Assembly: GCF_006715305.1 (NCBI RefSeq)
Contig: NZ_VFMY01000001.1
Coordinates: 1,550,001 to 1,614,000, forward strand
DNA from: Arthrobacter sp. SLBN-100
Lineage (GTDB): Bacteria > Actinomycetota > Actinomycetes > Actinomycetales > Micrococcaceae
Length of the DNA stretch: 64,000 bases
Direction: 5' to 3'
Part shown: positions 35,710 to 44,346 of the stretch, piece after piece
Position numbering within the stretch: position 1 is the stretch's first letter
How the letters are laid out: every line of letters begins with the position of its first letter
Made by a program: the position numbers and the translations under genes
Notes under the pieces: model-generated
Told to the model about the DNA's origin: nothing
What the model saw: the letters and a program-made list of their open reading frames with translations, nothing else
The model's database searches: none

Positions 35710-36216
35710 TTAGCGCTTGGAGTACTGCTGAGCCTTGCGGGCCTTCTTGAGACCAGCCTTCTTACGCTCGATGACGCGGGCATCGCGAGACAGGTAACCG
35801 GCCTTCTTCAGCGTGGCGCGGTTGTTCTCGACGTCGATCTCGTTCAGGGAACGGGCGATGCCGAGGCGTAGTGCGCCGGCCTGGCCGGAGATGCCGCCGC
35901 CGTGGATGCGGGCGATGACGTCGTAGGCGCCTTCCAGATCAAGGATCTTGAAGGGCTCGTTGACGTCCTGCTGGTGCAGCTTGTTCGGGAAGTAGTTGTC
36001 CAGCGCGCGGCCGTTGATGGTCCACTTGCCGGAACCGGGCACAACGCGGACGCGTGCAACGGCTTCCTTGCGGCGGCCAACTGCTGCGCCGGCAACGGTC
36101 AGCGCCGGGCGCTCCTTCTTCGGCGCAGCGGCGTCAGCAGCTGAGCTTTCAGAGGTGTAGCTGGTCAGGGTTTCCTCAGCCTCGACGGCTTCGGTGGTCT
36201 CTTCGTTCTGAGCCAC
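35710..36216 (-). CDS. rpsI: Ribosomal protein S9 (uS9)
   Basis: Small-subunit protein whose C-terminal lysine contacts P-site tRNA; the tail ends [11 protein letters not shown]. The S9 core (about 130 residues) starts at [33 protein letters not shown] is the family signature. An acidic/Ser-rich N-terminal extension of about 40 residues ([15 protein letters not shown]) is typical of actinobacterial S9. It follows rplM after 38 bp, and a terminator directly follows it. Confidence 0.97.
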   Translation of the reverse strand: MAQNEETTEAVEAEETLTSYTSESSAADAAAPKKERPALTVAGAAVGRRKEAVARVRVVPGSGKWTINGRALDNYFPNKLHQQDVNEPFKILDLEGAYDVIARIHGGGISGQAGALRLGIARSLNEIDVENNRATLKKAGYLSRDARVIERKKAGLKKARKAQQYSKR

Positions 36217-36254
36217 GGTTCTCCTTGTATAGATAAGTTGTTTGGTGGCCAGGA

Positions 36255-36698
36255 CTACTGGGCGACCTGGGTGATTTCGAAAGTCTTGGGCTGCTGGGCG
36301 GCGTGCGGGTGCTCAGCACCGCGGTACACCTTCAGCTTGCCCAGCTGCTGTGCAGCGAGGGAGTTCTTGGGGAGCATTCCCTTGATGGCCTTTTCAACGG
36401 CGCGGACCGGGTTGGATTCCAGCAGTTCCGCGTAGTTGACGGAGGTCAGGCCGCCCGGGTAGCCGGAGTGGCGGTATGCGCGCTTCTGCTCCAGCTTGGC
36501 GCCGGTGAGGGCTACCTTTTCAGCGTTGATGATGATGACGAAGTCGCCCATGTCCATGTGGGATGCATAGGTGGCCTTGTGCTTGCCGCGCAGCAGGATT
36601 GCGGTCTGGCTTGCAAGACGACCAAGGACAACGTCTGTGGCGTCAATGACGTGCCACTGGCGGTTGATATCGCCGGGCTTCGGGGTGTACGTACGCAC
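36255..36698 (-). CDS. rplM: Ribosomal protein L13 (uL13)
   Basis: 147 aa from GTG 36698, which starts [11 protein letters not shown] and is preceded by GAGG eight bases upstream. The reading frame extends 19 codons further, but those residues ([12 protein letters not shown]) are not part of L13. Signature segments: [46 protein letters not shown]. First gene of the rplM-rpsI operon. Confidence 0.97.
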   Translation of the reverse strand: MRTYTPKPGDINRQWHVIDATDVVLGRLASQTAILLRGKHKATYASHMDMGDFVIIINAEKVALTGAKLEQKRAYRHSGYPGGLTSVNYAELLESNPVRAVEKAIKGMLPKNSLAAQQLGKLKVYRGAEHPHAAQQPKTFEITQVAQ

Positions 36699-36973
36699 GG
36701 TGTTTGCCTCGTTCTTGTTCTGGCGTTCTTGTTTAGGTGTCACTAGCTCGTGCACCTACTGTCTGCGCGCTACCGGAACAGAGGTGAGGGCTCCATGTAA
36801 CCAGTCATCCTGAGGTTCCGAATGTGCACGTTGAGTAGTCATCCTGCAACCGGATTCTCAAGCGGGCACGCACCATCGGAATAGGACACGCACAACGACT
36901 ACCAAGATTAGCGCGTTAAGGTGTTCAGGGTCAAAATGGGGTAGCCGGAGGCGACTCAGCGCTTGCCGGCCTG

Positions 36974-37657
36974 ATGGAGGCAGGGGTCCCGGTGCTTGGA
37001 ATGGGAAGTGACGATTCGACAGCATGGCTCTTGGTCCTTGGCGCCGGCTTCGCGGGATTAATCCTCTGCCCCATCACCGATGTCCTTATCGTCAAGTGCG
37101 TTCCCAGACTGGGTGCCCTGCCGGCCCTCCCCATCAGAATCACGACGGCGGCACTTACCGCCCTTGTCTGCGCGGCCTTTGGCCTGCGATTGGGAACGAG
37201 CTTTGCTTTGCCAGCTTTTATATTCCTGGGCGTGCTAGGCATACAACTGGCCAGGATTGACATCGCACTGCATTTGCTGCCCAATCCCCTTGTATTAGCC
37301 CTCCTCGTAGGGGGCCTTGTTCTATTTCTGATGCCCGGCCTATTTGATAAGCAGGCGGATAACCTGCTGCGCGCAGTGCTCGGAGCCGTGATTTTGTTTC
37401 TTGCGTACCTTATTTTGGGACTAATTTCCCCAGGGGGCCTCGGAATGGGTGACGTGAAGCTTGCTGCGCCTATCGGCCTTTATCTGGGGTACCTAGGTTG
37501 GAGCCAACTGCTCTTCGGGGGACTCCTCGGGTTCGTCCTGAACGGCCTAACCACAGTCGTTATTCTCGGCCGAAAGAGCCGGAATAAAGCGACGGAGGTG
37601 GCCCACGGCCCCTCGATGCTGGGCGCTACCGCGGCAGCCACCCTCTTCCTCCTCTAG
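36974..37657 (+). CDS. Small A24-type prepilin peptidase for the Tad pili
   Basis: Membrane aspartic peptidase that should cleave the leader of Flp pilins and TadE-like pseudopilins after Gly. About 227 aa, six to seven helices. The two catalytic aspartates are visible: D96 in ARIDIALHLLPNP and D160 in GLGMGDVKL. The N-terminal CxxC methylase domain of large PilD enzymes is absent, as in CpaA/TadV types. The start is uncertain: ATG 36974, GTG 36992 (preceded by AGGGG at good spacing) and ATG 37001 are all in frame. It heads the first Tad locus and is the only such peptidase for both loci in this window. Confidence 0.85.
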   Translation: MEAGVPVLGMGSDDSTAWLLVLGAGFAGLILCPITDVLIVKCVPRLGALPALPIRITTAALTALVCAAFGLRLGTSFALPAFIFLGVLGIQLARIDIALHLLPNPLVLALLVGGLVLFLMPGLFDKQADNLLRAVLGAVILFLAYLILGLISPGGLGMGDVKLAAPIGLYLGYLGWSQLLFGGLLGFVLNGLTTVVILGRKSRNKATEVAHGPSMLGATAAATLFLL

Positions 37658-37763
37658 CGTCTTCTTGCGGCCTTTTGAGCCCTGCCCCTGATCGGCTGCG
37701 CACTCCGCCCAAGTAGTGGGGCGGTGTACGCACCCATCTTTCTGAGTACTTCCCCAACCTTTC

Positions 37764-37775
37764 AAGTACGTACTT
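37764..37775. promoter_or_regulatory. 12-bp palindrome upstream of flp, possible operator
   Basis: AAGTACGTACTT is a perfect palindrome in the 277-bp gap before the first flp gene. A related half, GAGTACTTCC, begins at 37744 and another, GAGTACC, at 37796. The clustering of GTACTT-type halves ahead of the pilin genes suggests a regulator site; no family can be assigned. Confidence 0.4.
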
Positions 37776-37934
37776 TTGGCGCCCGCGAAAAAGTCGAGTA
37801 CCACTACGCATTGTTGCGTTTGAGGGCGAATGACAATCTCTTCTTAGCGAAGTCCAGCCGCTAAGGATTTATGGGGGCAGCTGGAAATTCGTTGAAATCA
37901 AATAATCCATTTCACCGAATTAAAGGAAATTACA

Positions 37935-38129
37935 ATGACTTCTCTCATGGTCTCAATGACTGCTTTCATCGCCGGCGTCAAGGATCGCTTCACCCGCGAA
38001 GAGAAGGGCGCCACGATGGTGGAATACGGCATCATGGTCGCGTTCATCGCCGTACTCGTGATGGCAGCCGTCATCATCCTCGGCCCGCAGATTGCCGGCC
38101 TCTTCACCCGGGTGTCAGCTTCGCTCTAG
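37935..38129 (+). CDS. flp: Flp type IVb pilin, copy 1
   Basis: 64-aa major-pilin precursor. The prepilin site is KGATMVEYGI: cleavage after Gly leaves the Flp signature (four residues, then Glu-Tyr) at the start of the hydrophobic assembly helix (MVAFIAVLVMAAVIIL). The short leader is basic (KDRFTREEKG). AAAGGA precedes the ATG. The mature part is nearly identical to copy 2, 99 bp downstream, while the leaders differ. Confidence 0.93.
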   Translation: MTSLMVSMTAFIAGVKDRFTREEKGATMVEYGIMVAFIAVLVMAAVIILGPQIAGLFTRVSASL

Positions 38130-38228
38130 GTTCCTAACCGGGGTAGGAGGGGGAGCACCAGCCTCACTTGATCGCCCTCCTACTCCCTCCTCCAGGGCAC
38201 CAGACTCTGCTTTTCGAAAGGAACGAAA

Positions 38229-38423
38229 ATGAACGCTCTAATTGCTACGCTCACATCCGTTTTCCACACCGTCCGGGCACGCGTCACCTCGAATGAGAGG
38301 GGCGCGACCATGGTCGAGTACGGCATCATGGTCGCCTTTATTGCGGTCTTGGTTATGGCGGCTGTCATCATCCTGGGTCCCCAGATCGCGGGCCTTTTCA
38401 CTTCAGTTTCAGCCTCTCTCTAG
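38229..38423 (+). CDS. flp: Flp type IVb pilin, copy 2
   Basis: 64 aa; leader RARVTSNERG then ATMVEYGIMVAFIAVLVMAA. The last 39 residues match copy 1 except for one Arg/Ser change near the C-terminus (FTRVSASL versus FTSVSASL). AAAGGA lies before the ATG. The duplication is recent by protein identity, although the DNA has diverged at many third positions, suggesting selection for the same mature pilin. Confidence 0.93.
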   Translation: MNALIATLTSVFHTVRARVTSNERGATMVEYGIMVAFIAVLVMAAVIILGPQIAGLFTSVSASL

Positions 38424-38511
38424 GGCTGCTACAGCTGTGGCAGTGGTTCATGCGGCCGCTGCCACAGCTAACAAACTTACTAAATTTCGATGGGACACTC
38501 TGGGAGAGGCC

Positions 38512-38919
38512 ATGAAGAAAAAACGGAAGGAAAGAGGCGCCGTAGCGGTCGAGATGGCCATAGTCCTCCCGCTGCTGCTGCTGATCCTCCTGGGAATCAT
38601 AGAGTTCGGCAGGGCTCTCAATGTCCAGGTGTCCCTCACTCAAGCCGCGCGGGAAGGGGCCAGGTACGCTGCCATACACCACGGCGAGCCTGGTTTCGAC
38701 GTCCAGGCAGCCACCCTCGCAGCAGCGCCATCACTCTCGGGACTGAGCGTCACCGTCACCGACAACGCAAGCAGTTGCACGTCAACTTCCAATGTTCGGG
38801 TCCAGACCAGGGTGGCGTTGCCCTCGTTAACGGGCTTTCTGAATGCTGGCTTCTTCGGCGCAGCCGGCATCTTTCCGTTGTCTATGACAGGAGTGGGGGT
38901 TATGAGATGCGGCGGTTAG
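38512..38919 (+). CDS. tadE: TadE-like minor pilin, locus A
   Basis: 135 aa. The start KKKRKERGAVAVEMAIVLP has the TadE prepilin-type site (cleavage after Gly) and a single hydrophobic helix (LLLLILLGIIEFG). LNVQVSLTQAAREGARYAA is the conserved post-helix segment of TadE. Two cysteines are seen, one in NASSCTSTS and one in the C-terminal MRCGG. ATG 38512 has GGGAGAGG directly upstream. The last codons overlap the tadG start by 13 nt. Confidence 0.88.
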   Translation: MKKKRKERGAVAVEMAIVLPLLLLILLGIIEFGRALNVQVSLTQAAREGARYAAIHHGEPGFDVQAATLAAAPSLSGLSVTVTDNASSCTSTSNVRVQTRVALPSLTGFLNAGFFGAAGIFPLSMTGVGVMRCGG

Positions 38920-39962
38920 GAAAACTTGCTCGTTTCAACTCAAGAACGTCAACCAAAAGGCCGCACTCAGAAAAAGGTGCAGCAGCCATCATCGTGGCCG
39001 TACTCATGGTTGCGGTACTTGGATGCGCAGCCATAGCAGTGGACGTCGGAGCGATGTATTCGGAGAAAGCTCAGATCCAAAACGGGGCCGATGCGACGGC
39101 CCTGGCCATTGCTGGCGATTGTGCAAAAGGGTTGAACTGCACCACGGCGATGACCGCCACGCGTAACCGCTTGGCCGACGCCAATGCCAACGATAGCTCT
39201 ACCGGAGTGTTCTCCGTTACGCAGCCCAACGCCAATACGGTCCGCGTGGAGACCAACGCCCGTGAAGCAGGTTCCGGCAACGACCGATTTTCGCTCTTCT
39301 TTGCCAGGGCCCTCGGCATCGAAACCACTGGCATCACAGCTGCTGCGGAGGCCTCATGGGGACCCCCAAACTCCGGATCTACCTTGCCGTGGACGGTAAG
39401 CGAATGTGTGTTCCGGAAGTACCTCACAACGACCCAACTTGCAGATCTCGACGCTACGGGTAATTTCACGGGAGATCCCATGTCTACCCACATCCTCCTG
39501 CGATACGACGAGAACGCCCCCGATTATCCTGGCTGCTCCGCGCAGAATGGCTACCAGCCAGGCGGCTTCGGATGGTTGGAAACAACCGATGGTTGTGAAG
39601 CAGAAATCGATATTGACTCTACAGTCGTTGGCCAACCTGGAAATCACTTCCCCACCGCCGCTGAATGCGATGCCATCCTGGCCACCATCATGGAGCAACC
39701 AGCCCTGGTCCCGCTCTTCGACTCGGCAACGGATGGCGGTTCAAATACCCAGTACACGTTGGTGGGTTTCGCTGCCTTTCAAGTTACGGGGTACAGGTTC
39801 GGTGGCTCACTCGAAGTCGATGACGACCTCGCGCCGGACTGCAGCGGAAATTGCAGGGGACTCCAAGGCTACTTTTCCCGCTTTGTTTCTCTCGGCGAGG
39901 GCGGGACTTCCACCGGAGGTGGCTCCAACTTTGGGGCAATCGAGGTGTTCCTAACGAAGTAA
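38907..39962 (+). CDS. TadG-like pilus assembly protein, locus A
   Basis: 351 aa. An N-terminal helix, GAAAIIVAVLMVAVLGCAAI, is followed by VDVGAMYSEKAQIQNGADATALAIA, the signature of the Tad-related 'TadG-like' domain. The extracellular part of about 280 residues has about nine cysteines; CSGNCRG near the C-terminus is shared with the locus B paralogue (CTGECRG). ATG 38907 lies within the end of tadE (13-nt overlap, GGGGG upstream), so translation is coupled. Membrane-anchored, presumably contributing to pilus assembly or anchoring; the exact role is not established for monoderms. Confidence 0.85.
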   Translation: MRRLGKLARFNSRTSTKRPHSEKGAAAIIVAVLMVAVLGCAAIAVDVGAMYSEKAQIQNGADATALAIAGDCAKGLNCTTAMTATRNRLADANANDSSTGVFSVTQPNANTVRVETNAREAGSGNDRFSLFFARALGIETTGITAAAEASWGPPNSGSTLPWTVSECVFRKYLTTTQLADLDATGNFTGDPMSTHILLRYDENAPDYPGCSAQNGYQPGGFGWLETTDGCEAEIDIDSTVVGQPGNHFPTAAECDAILATIMEQPALVPLFDSATDGGSNTQYTLVGFAAFQVTGYRFGGSLEVDDDLAPDCSGNCRGLQGYFSRFVSLGEGGTSTGGGSNFGAIEVFLTK

Positions 39963-40011
39963 CGAAGCAGGACTACGTCCCGCTTGTCATGTCTATGAAG
40001 GAGCAATTGAA

Positions 40012-40737
40012 GTGAAATCACGCCTACTGGGAGGCTTAGCTGCATTACTGCTGGCAGTAGTTGGAGCCGTTCTCCTCTTTGTTTACGTACAGGGCGCATC
40101 AGCTCGCGCCCAAGCAGGGCTTGAGCCCGTGAACGTCCTCGTAGTCACTGAACAGGTCCCCGCCGGAACAAAGTCGTCTGACCTGGCCAGCAAGATCCGC
40201 ATCGAGTCCATACCCAAGTCCGCAGTTCCCGAGGGTGCACTCACCAACCTGGACCAGCAGGAGGGCAAAGTCACCGCTGTCGGCCTCGAACCGGGTGAGC
40301 AGCTGCTCGCGGCCCGCCTGGTAGATCCCCGCGATCTTGCCCCTGGCACCGTTCCAGTCCCGGACGGCCTTGAGGAAGTCACGCTCCTGCTGTCACCCGA
40401 GCGCATCCTGGGTGGCCGGCTTGAAGCAGGAGACACAGTGACGGTTTACTCTTCGTTTGAGAAAGAGGACGGGCAAACAGGGTTGCTTTTCCACGACGTT
40501 CTCATCACCGCAGTGCAGAAAGCACCATCCGATTCGAAGAACAATGCAAGCTCGAGTCCATCCGAGCCGGCAGTTGAAATGCCTAACGGCTCCGCTTTCA
40601 TCACCTTCGCGAGAAGCGACGCCGATGCGTCGAAACTCGTCTACACCGCAGAGTTCGGAAAGCTATGGCTGGCCAAGCAGACGGATTCCACAGTGAAGAC
40701 CACGCCTCCGGTAACTACCTATGGAGGGCTGTACTGA
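40012..40737 (+). CDS. cpaB: CpaB/RcpC-like Flp pilus assembly protein, locus A
   Basis: 241 aa: an N-terminal anchor helix (GGLAALLLAVVGAVLLF), then a SAF-like domain (VNVLVVTEQVPAGTKSSDL, GLEPGEQLLAARLVDP) and a beta-rich domain (AGDTVTVYSSFEKEDGQTG). In Gram-negatives CpaB works with the secretin; no secretin exists here, so it may act at the membrane or cell wall. GTG start with AAGGAG eight bases upstream. Its TGA shares a base with the next ATG. Confidence 0.87.
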   Translation: MKSRLLGGLAALLLAVVGAVLLFVYVQGASARAQAGLEPVNVLVVTEQVPAGTKSSDLASKIRIESIPKSAVPEGALTNLDQQEGKVTAVGLEPGEQLLAARLVDPRDLAPGTVPVPDGLEEVTLLLSPERILGGRLEAGDTVTVYSSFEKEDGQTGLLFHDVLITAVQKAPSDSKNNASSSPSEPAVEMPNGSAFITFARSDADASKLVYTAEFGKLWLAKQTDSTVKTTPPVTTYGGLY

Positions 40738-41936
40738 TGAGCCGTTTCGTGGCCATAACCGCTGTCCGGGATTTCGAAGGGCGGATTCGCCAGGCCATCA
40801 CAGGGGCGCTCCACGGGGAACTGCAGACGTTGTCGCCAGAAGTGCTGGCGGGCGGACCTGACGACGTTTTCAGACAGCTCAACGGTGCGCCGCCGGAAGT
40901 TCTGATTCTTGGTCCAGGAGTCGCACCTGACGATGCTCTCAAGCTGGCTACAGTCTTCGACCTGCAATACCCCGAGATCAGCCTCCTCTTGATTTCGGAG
41001 CCCAATCCAGAATTGGTGTTACGTGCGATGCATGCCGGAATTCGGGACGTCGTGACAGCAGAAATTGGCTCAAGCGAGCTGCGAGTGCTGCTGGAACGGG
41101 CGTGCTTAGCTTCTGCAAGTCGCCGCCGGGGGATGGCTCCGGCGGCTGAGGGACATCAGGATCGGGGAAGGGTTATTGCCGTCATGTCACCCAAAGGAGG
41201 TGTTGGCAAGACCACTGTTGCGACAAACCTGGCAATCGGTCTTGGGAAGGTTGCGCCTATGAGCGTCGTGTTAGTGGACCTTGACCTGCAGTTCGGAGAC
41301 GTTGCCTCCGGGCTCCTGCTTGAGCCGGAGCACTCGATAACGGAGGCAGTTCACGGGGCAGCTTCCCAAGACTCGATGGTGCTGAAGGCCTTTCTCACAG
41401 TTCATCCCGCAGGCATTTATGCACTTTGCGGGCCAAAGACGCCAGCCGAATCTGATTCCATAACTGGGGAACACGTCAGCAGGCTCATCAACCAGCTGGC
41501 GAGCGAGTTCAAGTATGTAGTCGTCGACACAGCACCGGGGCTGGGCGAACATGTTCTCGCGACTCTGGAACAGGCAACGGACGGCGTCTGGGTTTGTGGC
41601 ATGGACGTCCCCAGTATTCGTGGACTGCACAAGTGCTTCGCAGTGCTCCGGGAGCTCCAATTGCTTCCCCAGGGCCGGCATACTGTCTTGAATTTCGCCG
41701 ATCGCAAGAGCGGAATTTCAGTTCAGGACGTTGAAGCAACAATCGGAGTCCCCGTGGATACAGTCGTTCCACGGTCCAGGACGCTTCCCTTCTCCACTAA
41801 CCGGGGGGTACCCATCCTCCAAAGCAACGTCAGGGATTCTGCATCCAAAGGGCTGAAGAAGCTCGTGGACCGCTTTGATCCCCAATGGCAAGCGTCCACA
41901 CAGACCAAGCTTCACCGACGGGTGGTTGTCTCATGA
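40737..41936 (+). CDS. tadZ: TadZ/CpaE-like ATPase, locus A
   Basis: 399 aa. The N-terminal 125 residues form an atypical receiver-like domain (PEVLILGPGVAPDDAL, AMHAGIRDVV); the remainder is a MinD/ParA-type ATPase with the deviant Walker A SPKGGVGKTTVATNLA, VLVDLDLQFGDVASGL and VVVDTAPGLGEHV. TadZ proteins localise the Tad machinery, often to a cell pole. Overlaps cpaB by 1 nt and cpaF by 4 nt. Confidence 0.9.
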   Translation: MSRFVAITAVRDFEGRIRQAITGALHGELQTLSPEVLAGGPDDVFRQLNGAPPEVLILGPGVAPDDALKLATVFDLQYPEISLLLISEPNPELVLRAMHAGIRDVVTAEIGSSELRVLLERACLASASRRRGMAPAAEGHQDRGRVIAVMSPKGGVGKTTVATNLAIGLGKVAPMSVVLVDLDLQFGDVASGLLLEPEHSITEAVHGAASQDSMVLKAFLTVHPAGIYALCGPKTPAESDSITGEHVSRLINQLASEFKYVVVDTAPGLGEHVLATLEQATDGVWVCGMDVPSIRGLHKCFAVLRELQLLPQGRHTVLNFADRKSGISVQDVEATIGVPVDTVVPRSRTLPFSTNRGVPILQSNVRDSASKGLKKLVDRFDPQWQASTQTKLHRRVVVS

Positions 41937-43393
41937 AACTCTCAGACCGGCTTTCCAGGACCAACGGCACTTCGGCCGGACTACCAGGTCAAAATATCCC
42001 CAATCCGGCCCCTGCGCCTGACTTGCAAGTCCCGGTACCGACGTCGCCCCCATCGCTCTTGTCGAAGTCGGGTGCGACGGCGCCCGCCGGGACGGCCCCA
42101 GCTGTGGATGCTTTGGCAAACCTGAAACAAAGGGCCGCCCAAGCGCTCTTCGAACGGATGGGCACCCGGTTCGGCGATACTACTTCTTCGGAAGAGGCTC
42201 TTCGCGCCTCTGCTGTCGAGGAATTGTCTACAGTCATTGACCAGGAACAGGTTCCCCTGTCTCCTGAAGAACGGCGCAGGCTGATTCGTGAAATCGCTGA
42301 TGAGGTGATGGGGTATGGCCCCCTGCAGCGGTTGTTGGAGGACCCATCAGTCACGGAAATCATGGTCAACCGCTTCGATCAGATATACATCGAACGTAAC
42401 GGACGCTTGACGTTGACAGGGACGCGATTCAGCTCCGACGACCACCTACGGACAGTCATCGAACGTATCGTATCCAAGGTGGGCCGCCGGATCGACGAGT
42501 CCTCGCCGCTGGTGGATGCACGCCTGGAGGATGGTTCCAGGGTCAATGCCATCATTCCGCCACTCGCAGTAAACGGGCCATCGCTGACCATTCGAAAATT
42601 TAGTCATGTGCCCCTGACTGTGCAAAACCTGATTGATTGGGGTTCACTGACTCCCGAGATGGCTGAGTTGCTTAGCGCTTGCGTTCGCGCCCGCTTGAAC
42701 ATCATTGTTTCGGGCGGCACGGGTACCGGCAAGACAACGCTGCTCAATGTCCTGTCCTCGTTCATTCCGCCCGAGGACCGCATCGTCACCATTGAGGATG
42801 CTGTCGAACTGCAGCTTCAACAAGAGCATGTTGTCCGCCTGGAAAGCCGGCCGCCGAACATCGAAGGCAAGGGTGCAGTGTCTATCCGGGAGCTTGTCCG
42901 CAACTCCCTCCGAATGAGGCCCGACCGGATCATTGTGGGGGAAGTTCGAAGCGGCGAGTCCCTTGACATGCTGCAGGCAATGAATACCGGACATGACGGT
43001 TCCTTGTCCACTGTGCATGCAAATTCACCGAGAGACGCAGTGGCGCGCCTGGAAACCCTGGTGCTCATGGCCGGCATGGATCTTCCCCTCCGAGCGATTA
43101 GGGAACAAGTTTCATCGGCCGTGGACCTCATCATCCAGGTGACTCGCCTCCGCGACGGAAGCCGGCGCGTTACCCATGTGACGGAAGTCCAAGGCATGGA
43201 AGGCGACATCGTTACCCTGCAGGATGCTTTCCTCTTCAATTACGCAGCAGGCATGGATGCCCAAGGGCGTTTCCTCGGTAAGCCAGAAGCCACCGGCATT
43301 CGTCCCCGCTTTCTGGATCGGTTCGCCGAACTTGGCATTTCCGTATCACCCGCGGTCTTCGGGGCCGGAGTGGTCCCTGCAGGACGGCGGTAG
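41933..43393 (+). CDS. cpaF: CpaF/TadA secretion ATPase, locus A
   Basis: 486 aa hexameric motor that drives Flp pilus polymerisation. Marks: [21 protein letters not shown], Walker [14 protein letters not shown], the Asp-box [10 protein letters not shown], Walker B region [12 protein letters not shown], and the His-box [15 protein letters not shown]. The N-terminal 60 residues are Pro/Ala-rich. ATG 41933 overlaps the tadZ stop (ATGA). Very similar to the locus B enzyme through the catalytic core. Confidence 0.95.
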   Translation: MKLSDRLSRTNGTSAGLPGQNIPNPAPAPDLQVPVPTSPPSLLSKSGATAPAGTAPAVDALANLKQRAAQALFERMGTRFGDTTSSEEALRASAVEELSTVIDQEQVPLSPEERRRLIREIADEVMGYGPLQRLLEDPSVTEIMVNRFDQIYIERNGRLTLTGTRFSSDDHLRTVIERIVSKVGRRIDESSPLVDARLEDGSRVNAIIPPLAVNGPSLTIRKFSHVPLTVQNLIDWGSLTPEMAELLSACVRARLNIIVSGGTGTGKTTLLNVLSSFIPPEDRIVTIEDAVELQLQQEHVVRLESRPPNIEGKGAVSIRELVRNSLRMRPDRIIVGEVRSGESLDMLQAMNTGHDGSLSTVHANSPRDAVARLETLVLMAGMDLPLRAIREQVSSAVDLIIQVTRLRDGSRRVTHVTEVQGMEGDIVTLQDAFLFNYAAGMDAQGRFLGKPEATGIRPRFLDRFAELGISVSPAVFGAGVVPAGRR

Positions 43394-43395
43394 CC

Positions 43396-44337
43396 ATGGA
43401 CTCCCCCACGGTGTTCGTGCTTGCGGTGGCGCTCTGCCTGTCCGCCATAGTTTTGGTGGTTTTCGTTGTCTTCAAGCCGCGGTTCGGTTCCATTCCCTTG
43501 GAACGGAGACGGCTTGGCCTCCGGCAAGACAAATCTGCCGTCGCTAAGGTCTCCCAGACGGCCGTCAACGCGGTCGAGAATGTTATCGGTGAGTCCGGCG
43601 GCCCCTATAACCGGGAAGTGCTTTACAACGCCGGACTGAAATTGGCGCCCGCGGATTTCACTGTTGGCGTGGCTATAGCTTCCGTCCTGGTCGCAGCTTT
43701 TGCTGCCCTGCTCACCCATCCGCTCCTAGGCCTTTTGGTAGGGGCAGCAACACCTTTTCTTGCCAAGGTCGTCCTCATCATTCTCAGGGACAAGCGCCGT
43801 GCCAAGTTTGAGGAACAGCTGACCGACACCATACAGATGCTTATTGGCGGGCTGAGAGTAGGGCATAGTGTTCTCCGCTCGGTTGAAGCTGCCGCACAGG
43901 AGGCAGATGCCCCCACCTCTGAAGAGCTCCTGCGCATCGTAAACGAAACTCGGATCGGCAAGGACGCACGGGTGGCCTTTGACGACGTCGCCGAACGCAT
44001 GGACAGCGAGGATTTCCGCTGGATCTCCCAGGCAATCCAGATTAATCGCGAAGTCGGCGGCGATCTAGCAGAAGTACTTGAGCAGGTCGCAGGAACCATA
44101 CGCGAGCGAAGCGAAATCAAGGGTCAGATCAGATCCCTCAGCGCGGAAGGAAAGATGTCGGCCTACGTCTTGATGGCCATGCCGGTAGGCGTCGCCTTCA
44201 TCCTCGCCTTCATCAATCCCGGGTACCTCAATGTGTTCGTGGAGAAACCGCTCGGCTTGCTGATGCTCGTCGCTGCTGTGGCCATGTTCACCGTAGGCGG
44301 CTTTTGGATGAGCCGCGTCGTGAAGATCAAGTTCTAG
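43396..44337 (+). CDS. tadB: TadB, Flp pilus inner-membrane platform protein, locus A
   Basis: 313 aa type II secretion F-domain protein. N-terminal helix (VFVLAVALCLSAIVLVVFVV), paired helices (VGVAIASVLVAAFAALLTHP), a cytoplasmic F domain (GGLRVGHSVLRSVEAAAQEAD, QAIQINREVGGDLAEVLEQV) and C-terminal helices. It forms the platform with TadC on which CpaF acts. Two bases after the cpaF stop. Confidence 0.92.
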   Translation: MDSPTVFVLAVALCLSAIVLVVFVVFKPRFGSIPLERRRLGLRQDKSAVAKVSQTAVNAVENVIGESGGPYNREVLYNAGLKLAPADFTVGVAIASVLVAAFAALLTHPLLGLLVGAATPFLAKVVLIILRDKRRAKFEEQLTDTIQMLIGGLRVGHSVLRSVEAAAQEADAPTSEELLRIVNETRIGKDARVAFDDVAERMDSEDFRWISQAIQINREVGGDLAEVLEQVAGTIRERSEIKGQIRSLSAEGKMSAYVLMAMPVGVAFILAFINPGYLNVFVEKPLGLLMLVAAVAMFTVGGFWMSRVVKIKF

Positions 44338-44346
44338 GGGGACCCC

